Positions 12,700 through 24,810 of a DNA stretch of 64,000 nucleotides are shown here, piece after piece. The stretch is from positions 58,460 through 122,459 of the forward strand of contig JASAMV010002174.1 in NCBI GenBank assembly GCA_030248065.1. Direction: 5' to 3'. Positions within the stretch are counted from its first letter, which is position 1, and every line of letters starts with the position of its first letter. The notes below the pieces were generated by a model. It did not search any database. It worked only from the letters and a program-made list of their open reading frames with translations, and was not told the DNA's origin. A program made the translations under genes and the position numbers. This DNA is from Rhynchonema sp. JSB1_4. Its lineage: Eukaryota; Nematoda; Chromadorea; Monhysterida; Xyalidae.

Positions 12700-13256
12700 T
12701 GGCTTACTTGGATTAGACAATCGGTTGTGATGATTCCAGAGCATCCAGTGAGTTTTAATTTTCCGTGTTTATGTTTTAATTTTTGTTCAGAAATTGTTCT
12801 TGTCAGAATTTTAGCCCACAGATTAAAAATAGTTTTCTGATCAGAACTTTAATCCTGAGGGTTTTTTAGAGATTTATTTTTACGTTTCACGTGCTGCATG
12901 TGTTGTTGCCTGCATTTAATATTGTGCACCAGCATTATATTCTGTCTGTCCTTTTATCTACTCTGCATTGTTATTTTGATCACTGAGTAAAAAACTCAAG
13001 CAACCGATGTTCTTCACGTACAATGATAAACTCTCCTCAAGCAGCGCTGGATCATGTTTATCAATTTTCGAACGCTTGCCTAAACTTGATGTTTATTATT
13101 ATTCTCGGATATCAAAAACTTTATGCCCGCTTAGACCACACAGCGCTTAATCGACTTCAGTTCCAGTTTTTTGACTTGCAGCATACCGTACGCACAGCTG
13201 AGCACTTGCTGTCCTCAAATTTTGTTCAATGGGAAAATAATCAAGAAATTCTTAAC
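12700..13256. other. Intergenic spacer between the two cysteine-rich paralogs
   Basis: AT-rich, about 560 bases, with no recognisable coding segment. It should contain the 3' end of the first gene and the promoter of the second. An upstream in-frame ATG at 13023 would add a long non-signal leader to the second gene; I judged it not to be the start. Confidence 0.4.
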
Positions 13257-15206
13257 ATGCACATGCACATTGTAACATTCTTACTGCTTTGTCTGTTCAA
13301 CCAGTGTACGGGGAATCACAGATGCGCCGATAGCGATCGGGTTGGTTTGATGGATAATTGATCTGCAATTTGGATTGTCACTTCTTGCCTGGATACATTT
13401 TGTGCATCGTTCATGTCCCGCGCTAGTCCAGGGTATGTGCTCAGTGGAGGAAGAGTTTGGCTGGTGTTCATTAAATGTCACCGGCGGCACATTTGGCTGC
13501 GATTCGAACAACGCGTGTGACCGTGTACAATCGATCAGTGGACAGTTGACATCGACCTGCGTGCATTTTGAAGGCCAAGACCTCTGCTGTTGCAATCACA
13601 GGGGACTCCGTGGCACTGGGGTAATCTTGTTTTGCATTATTTTCGAATGTGGAATGTAGGTGTTGAACAAGCGAGCTAAAACATGTATAGTGTGTAAGCA
13701 CATTACTGCCGTTCAGCAGACATGGTATCGATATCGAATGCTGATTGGCTTTAGCACCACGGCAGTTATGCAACTTGGTGATTATGGGCTTGAAATCGGG
13801 CAAAGCGACGATGAAAATGGACGAAGCGATCAGTTGTGACACTTTGGCGGGGCACAACGAGAACCAGCTCCAGATTGGCAAACGCGGCGATGTCTATTGC
13901 ACCCATTTCATGTACAGGGTTAGTAAAGGAATCAAGAAACGAAGTGTTGGACAGTCTGGTCGCTTATTGTTTTTTTAGGAAATCTTGGTTAATGTATTGT
14001 TTTTTTCGAAAAATGTTCTTGGCTAATGTATTGCGTTTTTTTCGAAAAATATTCTTGGTTAATGTACATGTGAACCTGGGTTCCTTGTATTTTTCTTGAT
14101 TATAACTTTCAGCGAGAGGGCGCGCGAACGGGGAGTGGATTTATCAAGTCGTGTCAATCCTGGATGTACAGGGGTGTCATGCAATACAACAGCAATTCAT
14201 CGAAGTAATATGCACGACTTTTTATTTGTTTGTTCTTTCTAAGCTCTATCCCGGGCTATTTGCTCTTGTCGTTATGCGTTTTGCAAAAAAGTTTGTTCAT
14301 TGTTCATGCCATTAGTGCAAATTATACGCAAGGTTTCCACATAAAGCCCCGGACTCTTGGTGGAAATTGGTTGGAAATGAGTCCTAAGTCAAAAAGAAAA
14401 AATTGCGAGCCCCGCCGGGTGCTTTGGTTTCCACTTACAGCCCTCGCAGGCAAGCGAAAAAACTGGATGCTTTCAACGTGATAAATTTTGGACATCACTT
14501 AGTACAGAATTTTGACATTTTATAACGATCCTCATTTCAATTTGGCAAAACGACCCAAGCACAACTGAAAATTTCGATATTTTGCTCGCTGATAGGTCTG
14601 AAAGATTTCGCGGCCAGTTGACTGTCGGTTACAAGGTTAGCTGATGGTTTGGTCTTTTCCAGAAGAATAAATCCAGTTAGAGCCCTTGAAGGCTTTAGGT
14701 GAAAGCTTTTCCACTTGGAGCTTTCGACTGCGGATTTGTATTCGGGGGCTTTGTGTGGAAAACTCCGGTTTCTCATCCGTTCAGCTACATGACCCTGAAA
14801 GGCTTCGAATACCTCGATAAACAAATCGTCAACAAAGCCAAATACCAATGTTCGCGATTGATTGAACTCGCTGAGGAGGCACCCGATGGAATGCGATCCG
14901 TTTGCGTCAAGCTGAAATTCACGGTAACCAAATTCAATCGTATAACGTCGCACTGATTGATGTTTTACACTTAAAATAAGCGCTGACATGATAATTAATT
15001 TCTAGCACAGCAACGTCGGCTACGAAGCACGTTACTGCTGTTGCTCTGGTGTAGACGATTGCAATGCGAAGATTGACTGGGATCACAAAGCGATTAATGC
15101 GACACAACTTAATGAAGAGGAAGATATGAACGGGGCCGGGCACATTGGGGCTCGTTTGTATCACATGATTGGTGTGGTAGCTCTGGCTTGGGGACTAGTG
15201 GCTTAG
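13257..15206 (+). CDS. Secreted cysteine-rich (Ly6/three-finger-like) protein, paralog 2
   Basis: Predicted exons are 13257-13340, 13432-13620, 13766-13918, 14113-14204, 14785-14923 and 15006-15206, about 285 residues. The start ATG (or the next one at 13263) opens a short signal peptide MHMHIVTFLLLCLFNQC; the exon then meets its paralog at CADSD. Two cysteine modules follow, ending in LCCCNH and YCCCSGVDDCN. The tail (MIGVVALAWGLVA) resembles a GPI-attachment signal. Exon 5 is nearly identical to that of paralog 1 (FAEEAPDG against LAEEAPDG), while the signal peptide and exon 3 start have diverged. The intron before exon 5 includes GTGTGGAAAACTCCGG, shared with a repeat near 9030. Family membership is clear; function is unknown. 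Confidence 0.75.
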
Positions 15207-15734
15207 ACGAAAAATGATTTTGTTACATGCCCGCCAGTGAACCAGATCCTCTCACACGAAATCTAATGTTGCTCTGTCGTTATTGCGCAACAAGCGCTGG
15301 ACCATTAAATTTGCTAACTTATGCTAAAATCGTATGTTTTCTGGACTCAACACACGTGTAATATTCGACAATGGGCGAAATGTTTTTCCAGACGTGAACT
15401 GACTAATCGAATGCTAAATCGTGGCTCGTCTAGTGCCCTTTCTATTTGCAATATTGATCATGACAAGCATTCCTACTTATTGTAGTCTTGCATATCTATT
15501 CAAACCTTAGTCGATGAAATTCTGATGAAGTTTGTTCATACTCAATCCCAGATATTGCTGCCATGAAGCGGAGGTGCTGATTGATTGACATTGGCAATAT
15601 TGTCAATCAAGTGAAGCTTCCACGTTAATCCTCAAGGCGGGGGAACAGTTCATGCTTCAAAACCAATATTTTTACTTGTTTAATCATTTAATCATCGATC
15701 TAACCGCCGAAACGTTTGACCCTGAATTCACATC
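15207..15734. other. Intergenic spacer
   Basis: About 530 AT-rich bases with no recognisable gene or repeat. It should contain the 3' end of the cysteine-rich gene and the promoter of the next gene. Confidence 0.4.
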
Positions 15735-17569
15735 ATGATCTTCGAGCTGCTGATCTGTGTATGGCTAACGACATGCACGCTGTTGCCGTTGCTGTTGTTC
15801 TGCTTCGGTGATCGAAGGATGGCCTACAGACGACATCCCAGATATGGGTGGGTGGGTAGGCTTTGGCAATGTAAAAAGCAAATTTTGGCAGATTGGTTGC
15901 TTTTAATTTTAACGAAAAAAATTCGATTCCACATTGCAGAGGCGCTTACGACGAACGCGATCCGTACTACAGGTCCGGGCTATCAAATCTTTGTTTTTTG
16001 AAATATAGTAAGTTTCTAATTTCGTTGCCTCATGCATTCCTACAGACGCAGGAAAACTCCCGTTCGAAGTCGAGGCAGGCAACAAGCTCAACACACAGTC
16101 AACAAGCCACGCAGCTAGCTCGTGTGCGTTTCGAATGTTTCAGTCGCACAAGCTGTGTGGCTTGTTGACTATATGTGCGTTGAACTTGTTGCCTGCCTCG
16201 ACTTCGAACGGGAGTTTTCCTGCGTCTGTAGGAATGCATGAGGCAACGAAATTAGAAACTTACTATATGTGGCAAATTTGTAGTTTAGTGACCATCACAA
16301 CAATTCAGTAACAGGAGATACATGTAGCTTTAACATGACCATGTTCATATAGGCCCTGCGAGCTCTGCTACACTCCAGTACGGGTCATAAAACGACGGTG
16401 CGGTCACTGTCGCAGTGAGGGCACCTACGAACGTTTGAGACAGCTCACTCAAGAAAGCAGCTGTCGGCCTTCTTAGAGTGATTCATGCTTGCATGACTCA
16501 GTGAATATTGCTTGGGCTGAGCTCTCTGCTTGCATACACGCTTACGTGGCAATACCAATACCGTAGTACACTGACCAAGGCTTGATAAAGACAAAATACA
16601 ATACAGCAACACGAAGTTTAAGCACCAGTGCACTTATATTTAATCAGAGGTTTTTAAACCTCACGTAAAATTGTATACAGTGAGCAAGAGAAAGGCATGC
16701 TGGCACGTTGGGACTTGGCTTGTGCGGGTCTGATCCAGGATTGCGGTGGTACGCCTGCGATGACGCCGAGTCTGCGTGACGCCATCGAAAACCCACCGCC
16801 GCCACCACCACCGCCGATGCCACGTGACCCCTACTATGGATCACGTGACCGTCCCAACTACCCACGTGACCCCAGCTATCCGCCACGTAGTGGTGACCCC
16901 GACTTCCAATCACGTGACCCCCGCTTTCCGCCACGGGACCCGCACTACGGATCGGATGACGCTCGCTATCCGCCACCCGGATACCGATCACGTGACTTCA
17001 ACTACAACGGTGACCGAAACTGGGATCGACGCGTGCCCGGGGATGCGAAGAGCGTCAGAATGGTTGCAGGCGCCCAACTTTGGATATCAATTACTCGCGA
17101 TCTGCTGAAAAAATGCGGATCTTTCCAATTTCAGGGCCCGGAAGTAAATTTCCCCCCGGGCGGCGAGCGACGGGTGACGTACGAACGTGGCCAGCGGGGA
17201 CCCGGGGAGTACCCACGTCAGCCAGGCGGGCCAGGGCCGTATCCCCGTCAGCCCGGAGTGCCCGCCCCTCCTCCGGGTCCGGGCTACCCGGCGCGTGATC
17301 GACCACCACCACCACCACAACCCGAAATGGATCCGCCATCAATCTCGGAAAGTCGCAGTCAATCAAGAGATGAGGTCGGGATTGATCAATAACTGATCGA
17401 TAAATTGATATTAGATGGATGTTCAACAATAACCCAATCTCAGATGCCCGCAGTGCCCGTTCCCAGCCGTCCCCCGCCTGTTCGTGATCCACCACCCGGA
17501 TCAACCGGACCATGGAAACAAAAGTTTGATTTTCAATCATCTTCAAAAATTTTTGGCTTAACCAAATGA
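15735..17569 (+). CDS. Secreted Arg/Asp/Pro/Tyr-rich low-complexity protein, paralog 1
   Basis: Predicted exons: 15735-15847, an in-phase 33-base micro-exon 15940-15972, 16681-17062, 17135-17374 and 17444-17569; about 297 residues. A signal peptide (MIFELLICVWLTTCTLLPLLLF) leads to AYRRHPRY. Then comes RWDLACAGLIQDCGGTP with two cysteines, then an eight-proline run and repeats of the type RDPYYGSRD and PPRDP. A Gly/Pro/Arg-rich segment and a PVPSRPPP tail follow. The paralog at 23193-24291 shares the exon plan. Such disordered Tyr/Pro-rich secreted proteins can be matrix or cuticle components, but I do not recognise this one. The start of exon 3 (acceptor at 16679-16680) is the least certain, and the micro-exon donor GTCCGG is weak. 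Confidence 0.65.
16004..16268. mobile_element. Palindromic MITE, family R2, copy 1
   Basis: A nearly perfect hairpin with arms of about 120 bases, bounded by TATA on both sides (TATAGTAAGTTTCTAATT to AATTAGAAACTTACTATA). It lies in the intron between the micro-exon and the RWD exon. Copies at 48364-48634 and 48665-48933 share the arms. The TA or TATA boundary suggests a Tc1/mariner-like target, but the superfamily is unproven. Confidence 0.8.
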
Positions 17570-17991
17570 AATTGTCTAAATAATGTTTCAGACCACCCCG
17601 TCACTAGGCGCAACCAATTCCAATCAACAATATGCATTTTACCGAATAATGACTTCAAAAGATATGTATGAGTCAAACGTGACAAAATCACGCAATTTTT
17701 TTCTTTGGGAAACGAGATTTCTTTTTTCTTCTGCGATCCTGATTATTGCTCACATTTTGCGATCTGAAAACCTCAATTGAAGCAGCCTACTAACTGCAGT
17801 AAAACTTAATGCCGGGACAAAAGTGTCATTTTATCTGACTAATTCCGAAACGTGTCACACTCAACAGGAGAAATGCAAAATCCCCGACCATTACATTGGC
17901 AAGAATTTTAGCTAATTGCCGATTGCGCCATTTTTTGACCAGTGTATTCAACCGAACAAAAGATATCATGAACTAAAAATTATCCACAATC

Positions 17992-20533
17992 ATGTTCCAC
18001 TATCACCAAATTTATTCCAAAACAATTTTGATCCTCTTACTGTTTGTGTTGTTCGACTATGGTTCTACTAGCTGGCAGAGATTACCGCAACACCACGGTT
18101 GGTTTCAAGATTCCTGTGTTCCGAGCTTTCTGTGTCGATCCGCGAAACATTGCGTGTAACTTGACAGCGCGTCCGTTTTCTGGGCAAAACACTTCTGTGC
18201 CACTGTCACTGGCATAGTCGCCTTTCGGGCCCCAGAAACCACGGCTCAAGTATTTGAAGCTCTAGTGAATAATTAAAAAATGTGTCGAAAACTTTTGTAA
18301 TGTTCTAGTGAAACATCACCCACAGGCTGTCAACGACCGCCGAATGCGTTCAAAGAGCGAATGAATATTGCGCTGGACAAAATCGATTACGAACAGGATG
18401 CACTAGCAAATGGACAAAGTCCGGTCGGTGACATGGCGAGTGTGCGGTGTACGGACGGACATGTATGGAACAATCAGAGTGACGTCATCAAAATCAAATG
18501 TGAAGCCGAGGAACGATGGCAGAAAGTGGCGATGACGTGCGTGAAAAGTTGGTCGACGTGTTGACAATTTTATAGTTGGCAGATGTTTCATGAGCTAAAA
18601 TGTTGTTGTGTTCCTCATTGACACCGACACCGGACAGTTGGCATAACTCACTGTCTTGTGCATAGCTTGATCCTTTTGGCCAATCAAGCCGCAAGTATCG
18701 TGGTCCAAGAAAGCGAAGTTGGAATCATCATGTTAGCACTTATGTGCACGTTTGTTTGTTATCATGCCATTGCGGGAAACGATGAACGGCTCGGATGACT
18801 CAAAGTTAAACTGACCCTACGCGTGCGCGCTGCCAGTGATGCGTGTCATTAAAAGCATCAGATCTGCTCTGATCTCTTTTAAATCGTAAATTTTTATTTG
18901 TATCCAGAAGCGGGTTGGACATGGATGTTGGCACTAATGGGTGTCGGCTGTCTCATCGTGTTCACCGTGCTGCTCATGATCTGTTGCTATTGTTGTTGTG
19001 CCAAAGACGAACGGCCAAATGAGGACGCGAGAATTCAAAAGCGCGCCGAGCTGGCGGTTCGGGTTGTTTGTCTCAGAAATTATTTTCGTAAAATCGGTTT
19101 TCGAGTACGATGATGGGTTGCATGCAGGCAATTGCAAACCGTCTGTCTTGGGACGAGGTAAATAAGAGTGTGCACTTTGGGAAGTCCAGAGGCATAATGA
19201 CTGCGACAACGGTTTTGGAATGCGGCAGGGAGAAGGTTTAGGCCGTATTTAGTGACAGAAATGTTGTCGACAACGTTACAAAGGAGAACAATTTTTATGC
19301 AGGTCGAAAATGGTGGAGTCTGACCCAAATAATTGGTATCCCTCCGACAGCGCGAATGGTTCGCCTATCTGAAGTCCAATCGTAGTCCAGTCCTGTAGTG
19401 TAGTGGAAGGCATTGCCTTCAAACTTGCTAACGTGTCGAAAATCACTTCTGGCGGATTAATTCCAGCGCAAGGCCCTACACGCCACCTACCCACCAGCCG
19501 AGGGTGGCACGGTGCCACATGAAACATTTATTTGGGTGCGAAAAGGCGACCAGAAACCAACCGAAATACCCGAGACCATACCGGCCGTGCATCCTTTGCC
19601 GCCGAATCCACCCGACCACAAAGACCAGCCGCAGACCAGTGCTCAGGTCACATTCAACATGAAGGTGCGAGGGTGCTCATGTGGCATTATTTTGTTATTT
19701 TTATGTAATATTATTCATTGGTTTTATTTCAATTTATAGTATGCTTCAAAATTTGTGATTGGATCTGTCTTGATCATGTGACATTTTTGCATTACGAATG
19801 TGAAACGATTTAATTACTTCGCTCACAATATTCGTAATGAAATGGTCTGATCCAATCATATCAAATTGGATTTACTTCTTACGCAATTTTTCGCTTTACA
19901 TACTTTCTTCAGGAGTCCACAGCTTTCGAAATATCCGGTCGCGGCAAAGAGCACTTTCTATCCGAGCACGGATACGACCGATCGCGAGATGAACTGCATC
20001 GAAAATTGACCGACGAATACGCTGCCTTGAAACGACAGGTGGGGCATTCGGATAATCGGTGTTTCGGTTCTTTTAAAATCGGTTGGGCCAGTATGATTGG
20101 ATCGGATCGGATTTTTGGTCATGTGACTGAAACTTGCAATATGCCAGTAATTTCGACCAAAGTTGTTTATGATTTGTCTTTGGAACAATTTTTACGCTGG
20201 TAGAAACTTATGGCATATCTCCATACACTTAGCCCGCCCGAAGCAATCATCCATCAAGTTCGAAACCTGGTTGTACAGTACACAGAAACCGGTACCTTTT
20301 CTTCTCAATGGAAACTTATGGCTTTAACAGCGTAATTTGAGAAGGAAGCGGATTTAAAAATTACGGCTATGGATTCAATACTATTTGTGAAATAATTTGA
20401 GGCCGACGAGAACCCAGTTCCGCTGGACAAGAGCGGGGCAAAGAGTGACGACGTTAGTGACATTACACCACCCGAACCATCCAAGTCGAAAACGGACAGC
20501 GGCTCTAAAGAGTCAAAGACGCAAGATCAATGA
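17992..20533 (+). CDS. Single-pass membrane protein with one sushi (CCP) domain
   Basis: Six phase-matched exons: 17992-18097, 18326-18547, 18908-19056, 19467-19664, 19913-20038, 20402-20533; about 310 residues. A signal peptide is followed by one CCP/sushi module (about residues 36-107): CQRPPN, PVGDMASVRC, KIKCEAEERW and a final CVK. A transmembrane helix (about 112-135) ends in CCYCCC, a likely palmitoylation cluster. The cytoplasmic tail is about 170 residues, charged, proline-rich in the middle (AVHPLPPNPPD), and ends in a Ser/Lys-rich segment. CCP modules bind other extracellular proteins, for example in complement or receptor clustering; the partner here is unknown. Three donors are GTTGGT or GTTCGG rather than GTAAGT, which lowers certainty at those edges, but phase and domain continuity support them. 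Confidence 0.75.
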
Positions 20534-20691
20534 AAAGTCGTTATATATGTAGATATAAGTTGAGTGAAACATCATTATCAGAAAATTATCGAACTCCAGT
20601 ACCTGAATACTATTCATGAAACATTACCGAAATATATGACGCATTTTATTCTGACAAAGCGGAAATTATGAGCGTGAATTTTTTTAATGTA

Positions 20692-22867
20692 CAGATCTCC
20701 GAGTAAGTTTGGGGGTAGGGGCCCGCGAAAACCGAGTGCCCCGCGGGGCACGCGGGTGGTGCGGGTGACCTTTCTATAACACACGGGCATATGCCCCCCG
20801 CAGCGTCCGCGGGTCCCCCGCACCCACCCGCAGCACACGCGGGGCCCCCGCGGGTGGCGCGGGGCCCGCACTCCCCCGCGCTGGCCGGCGCAGGCTGTTT
20901 TTAATGAATATTTGGTCTTTTAAGTGAAGCTTTACTGCTGAATGAGTGAAATAAATGCAGAGTTGAATTTATATGTTGTTTACCGTGATAAAAACGTGTG
21001 TTTAGCCCAGAGCTGGGATTTTTGGATTTGTAACAAAGTCATTATGGCACACAAAAAGACCAAAAGTGCGTCATTTGTTTATGTGTATTTGCTTGTAAAT
21101 GCAATGTCAAAAGCAAAATCACCCTGAAACAAGAATTGCTGATGCATTTTAGTCGAAGCCGGATACGGCATTAATTTCCAGCTAACCGCAGAACAAGTAA
21201 TAGTTGTGAAACTCCACGGCAAAAACAGTGATCGGCTGTACATATTCATCCAGTATTCATGTACAGTACCGTCCATATTCATGATTCACTGGGTTCGCAT
21301 TTACAGCGATGTAGTTGCAGAGAGGTTGCAATTGTTGCTCGTTTGTGTTCTCACTGCCACTGTTGTATTGTGGTTGGGCATAGATTTTGAAGTTCATTGT
21401 GTTCTCGCTTGTTTCACGGTGTGGTTTAGGGGTTGAACTTTTCCAGTTTGCGTCGTGTCTCGCTTGTTTCGCACTGGTCCTTTTTGGTACAGTACTTTAT
21501 GTCTGGTGATTATGTGCCATTTGCTAATTGCAGCTAGCCTGTCGAAGATTATCTATAGCTTCGAATTTGCTTTTTTTGAGCAGATTTTTGTATCATAAGT
21601 CTACATTTTATCGTCAGTTTTGGCCGTTTTAGTTTTTTGTGATTCATGTTTCTGGTGCGCTTTAGTCAAAAAGTGCAAATTTTACGTCATGTTTCATGTG
21701 CAATTTATTCGTCAATCACAGGTTTTATCGATCAGTTGTCATTTAGATCATGTAGTTTTGTTCAATATCGATACTTCAATGCCATCATTAGCATTTATAC
21801 TTGCGCGCAAATGAAGAAGTAAACCCTATTTTCCTGTATAATAACCTGCATTATTAGCTTTGATGTGGACTTCAGATGCAGAATTATGCTGCCAAAATGA
21901 CTTTGTTACACGTCCAAAAATCCCAGCTCTGGGCTAAACACACGTTTTTATCTTTGACAGGCTAGCTGCAATTAACAAATGGCACATAATCACCAGACAT
22001 AAAGTACTGTACCAAAAAGGACCAGTGCGAAACAAGCGAGACACGACGCAAAATTAGGTACATCGCTGAAAATGCGAACCCAGTGAATCGTGTATGCGGG
22101 TACCCCCAATATGGGGTGGACTGATCAACTGCTTATGTTGACTTAATTTTGATGGTCAAAGATGATGTCCACACCACACAATATCACCCATGGTCAAAGA
22201 TGATGTTTCGCCATTTGTTTCGTCACATACTTTTGCTGTTTAAATTACTGTTCAGCGCAAATTACTGTTTTTGGGGACAAATGTATCGTCATACCTATGT
22301 TTCTGTACTTTGGAATCTAGCAGCCGATCACTGTTTTTGCCGTGGAGTTTCACAACTATTACTTGTTCTGCGGTTAGCTGGAAATTAATGCGGTATCCGT
22401 CTTCGACTAACATGCATCAGCAATTCTTGTTTCAGGGTGATTTTGCTTTTGACATTGCATTTACAAGCAAATACACATAAACAAATGACGCACTTTTGGT
22501 CTTTTTGTGCTGCCATAATGACTTTGTTACAAATCCAAAAATCCCAGCTCTGGGCTAAACACACGTTTTTATCACGGTAAACAACATATAAATTCAACTC
22601 TGCATTTATTTCACCCATTCAGCAGTAAAGCTTCACTTAAAAACCAAATATTCATTAAAAACAGCCTGCGCCGGCCAGCGCGGGGGAGTGCGGGCCCCGC
22701 GCCACCCGCGGGGGCCCCGCGTGTGCTGCGGGTGGGTGCGGGGGACCCGCGGACGCTGCGGGGGGCATATGCCCGTGTGTTATAGAAAGGTCACCCGCAC
22801 CACCCGCGTGCCCCGCGGGGCACTCGGTTTTCGCGGGCCCCTACCCCCAAACTTACTCGGAGATCTG
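20692..22867. mobile_element. 2.2-kb foldback element with GC-rich ends
   Basis: Long inverted arms of about 500-530 bases (20692 to about 21225, and about 22330 to 22867) begin CAGATCTCCGAGTAAG and end CTTACTCGGAGATCTG, flanked by TA on each side. The first 200 bases of each arm are extremely GC-rich (CCGCGGGGCACGCGGG type) and then change abruptly to AT-rich sequence. A second pair of inverted blocks lies inside (21280-21560 against 21955-22090). There is no transposase frame; the open frames in the arms are mirror copies of each other. TA target and CAG ends would suit a Tc1/mariner-like group. Confidence 0.85.
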
Positions 22868-23192
22868 TATTTATGATTGTGGAATGATTACTTAGTGTTC
22901 ATAGAGGCAGAGCTATTCTTAGGCTGGCACATTAGAACTGGTTCAAGAATTGGTTACGTTTTTAGATTTGTTTGCCATTTACTGACCCTGTGCAATCACA
23001 AGTAAACTGACGTTGGAACATTGTAGCAACGAGATCATTCCTTGGAAACATCCAAGGCTACCTTATGTAAATCGCATAAAAACCGAGCCTTTTTTAGTTT
23101 ATTTCTTCATATCGAAATCCGATCGACCGAACCTTGACCCAAATTCCCTGACCTTTCGACACACATTTCATCACCCAATCAAGTGAAACATC

Positions 23193-24291
23193 ATGTTGCT
23201 CGAGCTCTGCATCGTTCTGTGGCTGTTGACGTGCGCACTGTTGCCGTTGCTGTTGCTCTGTGTTGGTGGTCAGACACAAACGGCCTACAGACGACATCCC
23301 AGATATAGGTGAGTGTGAGGAGTAGCGTTATGCTGGCTGTTTATTCAGTCTGTATTTTTTACTGGTGGCGGATACAGCTTTCGCTCAAAGGAGGGGGAGA
23401 ACCACTTTGACTAAAAAGGGCCTAGACCCCAGTGGTCCCATGGATCCGCTAGTGCTAATTCCGCGGTTCAATCTTGTTCTAAATTTACTGATTACAAGCT
23501 TTATGCGATTTTTTAAGGACCAAGCCGAGCGCAATTAGCCGTTGGGACGTGGCGTGCGCGGGTCTGATCGAGGATTGCGGTGGTACGCCTGCGATGACGC
23601 CGAGTCTGCGTGACGCCATCGAAAATCCACCGCCATCGCCGATGCCACGTGACCCCTACTATGGATCACGTGATCGTCCCAACTACACACGTGACGCACG
23701 CTATCCGCCACGTGACCCTGACTACCGATCACGTGACCTTGATTACTACGATCGACGAGATTCGAGGGGACGTTGGGATGACGGGACGCAAAATAGCCGC
23801 AGCAGCAGAATGGTTAGAAACCAGAAATTTTTCACATCTTGTGCAAAATAAAAACAAAGGACCAATCTTCACAATAGGGTCCGTACCCGGACGAACGCGG
23901 TGACCGACGTCCGACGATGATGTACGATCGTGACCGCGGTGCACCGCCTTCGGGCGTGAGCTGGGCCCGCGACCGACACAGGGATGATCGGAATTTATCA
24001 CGATCGAGTTCCGATTCCAGACGAGACGAGGTACACATAAAAAATGAATCGATCTGTGAATCAATCAAACAATCAACCAAATCGCAGATTCCCAGCGTGC
24101 CCGTACCCAAGCGTCCACCACCAGTCAGTGACGCAACCGAGCCGCGTCCGAGCCCACGTCGTTCCGAAGACAGAAGTGCACGCGAAAAGCACAGGTACAG
24201 TAACAGCACATTCGGACTGTTTTAGATGACGATTTTTTCTTCAAACATGTCTCAGTTTTCCAGGTCACGTCATAGCCGACATCGATATTAG
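23193..24291 (+). CDS. Secreted Arg/Asp/Pro/Tyr-rich low-complexity protein, paralog 2
   Basis: Exons 23193-23308, 23518-23812, 23878-24030, 24088-24194 and 24264-24291 join in phase to about 232 residues. A signal peptide (MLLELCIVLWLLTCALLPLLLLC) is followed by AYRRHPRYR. The conserved RWDVACAGLIEDCGGTP block with two cysteines comes next, then RDPYYGSRD-type repeats. A Ser/Arg-rich stretch (SRSSSDSRRDE) precedes a PKRPPP tail that ends SRHSRHRY. It lacks the eight-proline run and the micro-exon of its paralog at 15735-17569, and its C-terminal exon is not alignable to that gene's. Strongly basic, tyrosine-rich and disordered; possibly extracellular matrix. Not a family I can name. Confidence 0.7.
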
Positions 24292-24810
24292 ACTATTTCC
24301 AATGGCAAACTATATCTGCGAATACCAAATGCCAAATGAAAGAACCTCTTTTATTAGTGAAATACCGAAATGAGGATTTTCCATGTCAAACGTGAAACAT
24401 AACATCAGAACTTTGTGATATATAAATGAAAATACACGATGTGAGTAGAACCTGTCACTGACTGAAGTAAAATATAACCCGAGTTATAGCAAAAGCATCG
24501 GTCGCGGGATTTCGCACACCAGGTCATTAGCAGTCACACTGACGGGATACGGTAAAGGTGTACGGGGGTACCAATATTATGCTCACAACAGCACAGCTTA
24601 CTCGAAACAGAACACCAAGATGCGGGATCGACTGGAAAGAACACAGTGTGACAAGAAACACGTAATGATTTGAAATCTCTTCATGAAACGCCCTAAATGT
24701 GATGATGGTCAGCAAAAGTAGATGAAATAAAATACGAAACTTGCCTGCACGCACGATACATGAATATTGTGAACCACTATTGTTACTGGTCGGGTTAATT
24801 TACACGCAAT

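Noticed and set aside
13023..13256. Upstream ATG extending the second cysteine-rich gene by about 78 codons
   Set aside because: The extension lacks a counterpart in the paralog and would bury the signal peptide inside the protein.
24531..24810. Further exon 3' of the receptor gene
   Set aside because: The fourth exon reaches a stop at 24811 after a normal-length tail; nothing downstream looks coding.
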